Below, piece by piece: positions 62,232 through 64,000 of a stretch of 64,000 bases of DNA (position 1 is the stretch's first letter; every line of letters begins with the position of its first letter). The notes under the pieces are model-generated. The model did not search any database, was not told the origin of the DNA, and worked only from the letters and a program-made list of their open reading frames with translations. The stretch is from Hirsutella rhossiliensis (lineage: Eukaryota; Ascomycota; Sordariomycetes; Hypocreales; Ophiocordycipitaceae): the NCBI RefSeq assembly GCF_020360975.1, contig NW_025408667.1, forward strand, positions 11,656,001-11,720,000, in the 5' to 3' direction. A program made the position numbers and the translations under genes.

Positions 62232-64000
62232 ATGGGGGAGAATCCTAGCCGCGAGGCTAGGTTGGTGGCAAGAGGGTGCGAAATAGCGACGGTGGCAGCG
62301 GCCGCTGCTGCGACGAGGAGCATTACGGCGGGGAGACTGAGTGCAACGGACGAAGGGCCGAAGCGGGCCTCGGACCATGAAAGCCAAGCTAATACGGTAC
62401 CTAGGTTCCGGCCTATCGAAGCCAAGCAGGCAACGCTGGCTGAGGAGGCCTCACGAAGAGAACAAGCAGAGGCACTCAAAAGAGCGTTGCCCAAGGGAAG
62501 TCGGCGAGGCGGTTGGCCGCGGGAAAAGACGACGCACGTCAATGGCGCCTCCTCGAAGGGAGGGCGGGCGCGACGCTCAGAAGCGATAAACGCGCGTGAT
62601 AGGTGTCCAAGCATAGAAGCAGACGCTGCCACAATAGGGTCGGTAGTTGCTGAGCCGGCTAGGCGGGGTCTTACGCCGTCCGTTGGCGCTGTGTTGGAGG
62701 GAGCGGCCGACAACCTCGTACCGCAGCGGCACACGTTGGCGAAGGAGATGAGGGCTAGGAGTGGCGAGAGAGGCGCACCAGGCATAGTTGCTCTGCAAGC
62801 ACCACCCGCCCCAGGGGTCTTGGTTGGGCGAAACGAATGCCTAAGCGGCAGGGATCTTCCGTCGCGGCCGGAGGTGGCCACGAGATCGTTCGGCCTGGGC
62901 AACTCATCGGTGGCGTACGGATGACTCTGAAGGGTCTTGTTAGGCGGACAACTGGTGCCGGGGAACAGAGGAGGGAGACCGACAAGCAGGATGGGATTTC
63001 GGCTGGGAGAGGCGAGCCTGCAGTCGCCCCGGCCCATCCAGCCCAAAGGGATCAGGGACGTGGCCGGGCACAATCGTCCTTCTGGCGAGGCCGGGTCGTG
63101 CATCGGGGCAGCGGCCGCTGCTACGAGGAGGAATACTGCGAAGGCGAGACCGAGCGCGACGGACGAAGGACCGAAGCGGGCGTTGGGCCGCGAAAGTCAA
63201 GCGGGCCCGGCACCTGGGTTGCGGCCTATCGAGGCGAAGCAAGCGCCGATGTCCGGGGAGGTCTCAGGAGGAGAGCAAGCGGAAGCACCCGAAAGAGCGT
63301 CGCCTCAGGGAAGTCGGCGAGGCAGTTGGTCGCGAAAAAATACGGCGCGCGTTGATGGTGCCTCTGCAAAGGGAGAGGCAGCGCGACGTTTAACAAGATC
63401 TCGGCCAGAGGACGTAAGCCAGCGCTTGCCGCAACAACCCATCCAGCCGAAAGGGATCAGGGGCGCGGCCGGACACATACCTCCCTCGGACGAGGGCGGA
63501 TCGTGCGTCCGGGTCGTGGAGGGCGTCCAGAGGGGCACGACTAGAAAGCGAAGGGGTGGTGCGCAGACGAGGCCCAAGGGCCCCGACGGACACTCAAGCC
63601 GCCCAGGAGCACAGGATCGGCCGGCAACCAGTGTCGGGGTTTCGTCTCGAGTTGTCAGGGAGCGCCTCATTAGGCCAATCCAACCTAAAGAAATAAAATA
63701 CAGAGCGGGAGATTTGCAGTCACCCGGACGCCAGGCGGGACAGGGTCGGCCGGCAATCAGGGTCGGGACCTCGCCCAGAGTAGTCGTCAGGGAGTACGTC
63801 GTTCAGCCGATCCAACCGAAAGAGATGGAAGAGGGAGCCGGAGATACACACTCATCCGGACGGTTGCCACCACGGCCATCAGGGGAGGCAGCGGCGGGAG
63901 AACAAGACCGGCCGAGGCGAGACGAGGCTGCGGCAAGATCTTCGCGGCCAGCGGAACAGAGAAAGAGGAACCGGCAACCCGACCGAGACGAGCCACTGAC
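62232..64000 (+). CDS. Novel repeat protein ORF, open to the window edge
   Basis: One plus-strand frame runs from ATG 62232 to 62921, meets two close TGA codons (62922-62924 and 62928-62930), and is then open without a stop from 62931 to the end of the window. The two halves share a repeat: 62295-62590 and 63108-63398 are 813 bp apart (a multiple of three) and align codon by codon, with many differences at third positions only (for example the codons of IEAKQA). The motif (R/Q)PI(E/Q)(A/P)K recurs six times: 62409, 63030, 63222, 63435, 63672 and 63804. The protein is rich in Arg, Gly, Ala, Pro and Glu, predicted disordered, with no known domain. The two TGA codons may be mutations or mark separate ORFs. 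The 3' end lies outside the window. Confidence 0.55.
62295..62590 (+). repeat. Copy A of an 813-bp-spaced coding repeat
   Basis: Aligns with 63108-63398 in the same frame. Shared peptide landmarks are TDEGPKRA, RPIEAKQA, EQAEA and GSRRG. Confidence 0.8.
63108..63398 (+). repeat. Copy B of the 813-bp-spaced coding repeat
   Basis: Partner of 62295-62590. It has one codon deleted near the start and otherwise keeps frame. Confidence 0.8.

Noticed and set aside
62216..63103. Minus-strand 295-codon frame opposite the repeat protein
   Set aside because: Differences between the repeat copies fall at third positions of the plus-strand frame, which supports the plus strand. The minus frame is hydrophobic low-complexity and ends at the second copy.
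1..64000. CRISPR arrays, bacterial operons or ribosome binding sites
   Set aside because: No regularly spaced direct repeats with unique spacers were seen. Short introns and fungal families show a eukaryotic genome.
49862..64000. A Starship-type giant element with a DUF3435 tyrosine-recombinase captain
   Set aside because: No tyrosine recombinase motif or typical Starship cargo could be read on either strand. The only mobility gene found in the block is a Helitron Rep/helicase.

Overview
The window looks like a transposon-dominated, gene-poor stretch of a filamentous ascomycete genome. A Hypocreales-type Sordariomycete is my inference. Signs of a fungus are a FunK1-type protein kinase, a fungal P450, a BAH-domain gene with 62-63 nt introns, a fungal N-terminal-domain gene, Fot1/pogo-type DDE transposons, a Mutator-like element, a hAT BED-finger fragment, Tad-type LINE pieces, Ty1/copia elements and two Helitron families. 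No tRNA, rRNA, CRISPR array or bacterial-type operon was seen. Nearly every host gene is broken by frameshifts, stops or an inserted transposon.

Layout. 0-4.4 kb: the tail of a pogo-type transposase, a chromodomain ORF and a decayed P450. 4.4-14.8 kb: a nested stack. A pogo-type element (pogo-1) entered the P450 at a TA. A Mutator-like element then entered the pogo-1 left terminal repeat with a 9-bp target duplication. The pogo-1 transposase ends at a MITE-like insert. A full-length Ty1/copia element follows, with identical LTRs and a 5-bp target duplication, and a foreign solo LTR sits inside its 5' LTR. 14.8-22 kb: a hAT fragment, a FunK1 kinase pseudogene split exactly at a TA by a second pogo-type element, and an internally deleted LINE. 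23.4-29.4 kb: a decayed Helitron flanked by about 30-bp inverted repeats. 29.7-31.9 kb: a secreted six-hairpin-glycosidase-like gene. 34.7-40.4 kb: a second LTR element split in frame by a third pogo-type transposon with 82-bp terminal inverted repeats. 41.5-49.3 kb: decayed host genes (fungal N-terminal domain, BAH) mixed with LINE and Helitron scraps. 49.9-64 kb: a GC-rich block with a MYND-finger gene, tandem repeats, a second Helitron (Rep plus PIF1-type helicase), a long direct repeat, an unidentified minus-strand gene, and a repeat-containing ORF open to the window edge.

How the parts relate. There is no pathway here. The genes are mostly independent selfish elements plus the host genes they disrupted. 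The insertion order can be read from target duplications. The copia element is the youngest clearly intact element. It has one in-frame TGA between gag and pol, which may be a readthrough signal or its only lesion. The GC-rich right block differs in composition from the rest and may be one large composite mobile unit. Its plus-strand repeat protein, with synonymous-looking changes between repeat copies, is the most novel-looking coding signal.
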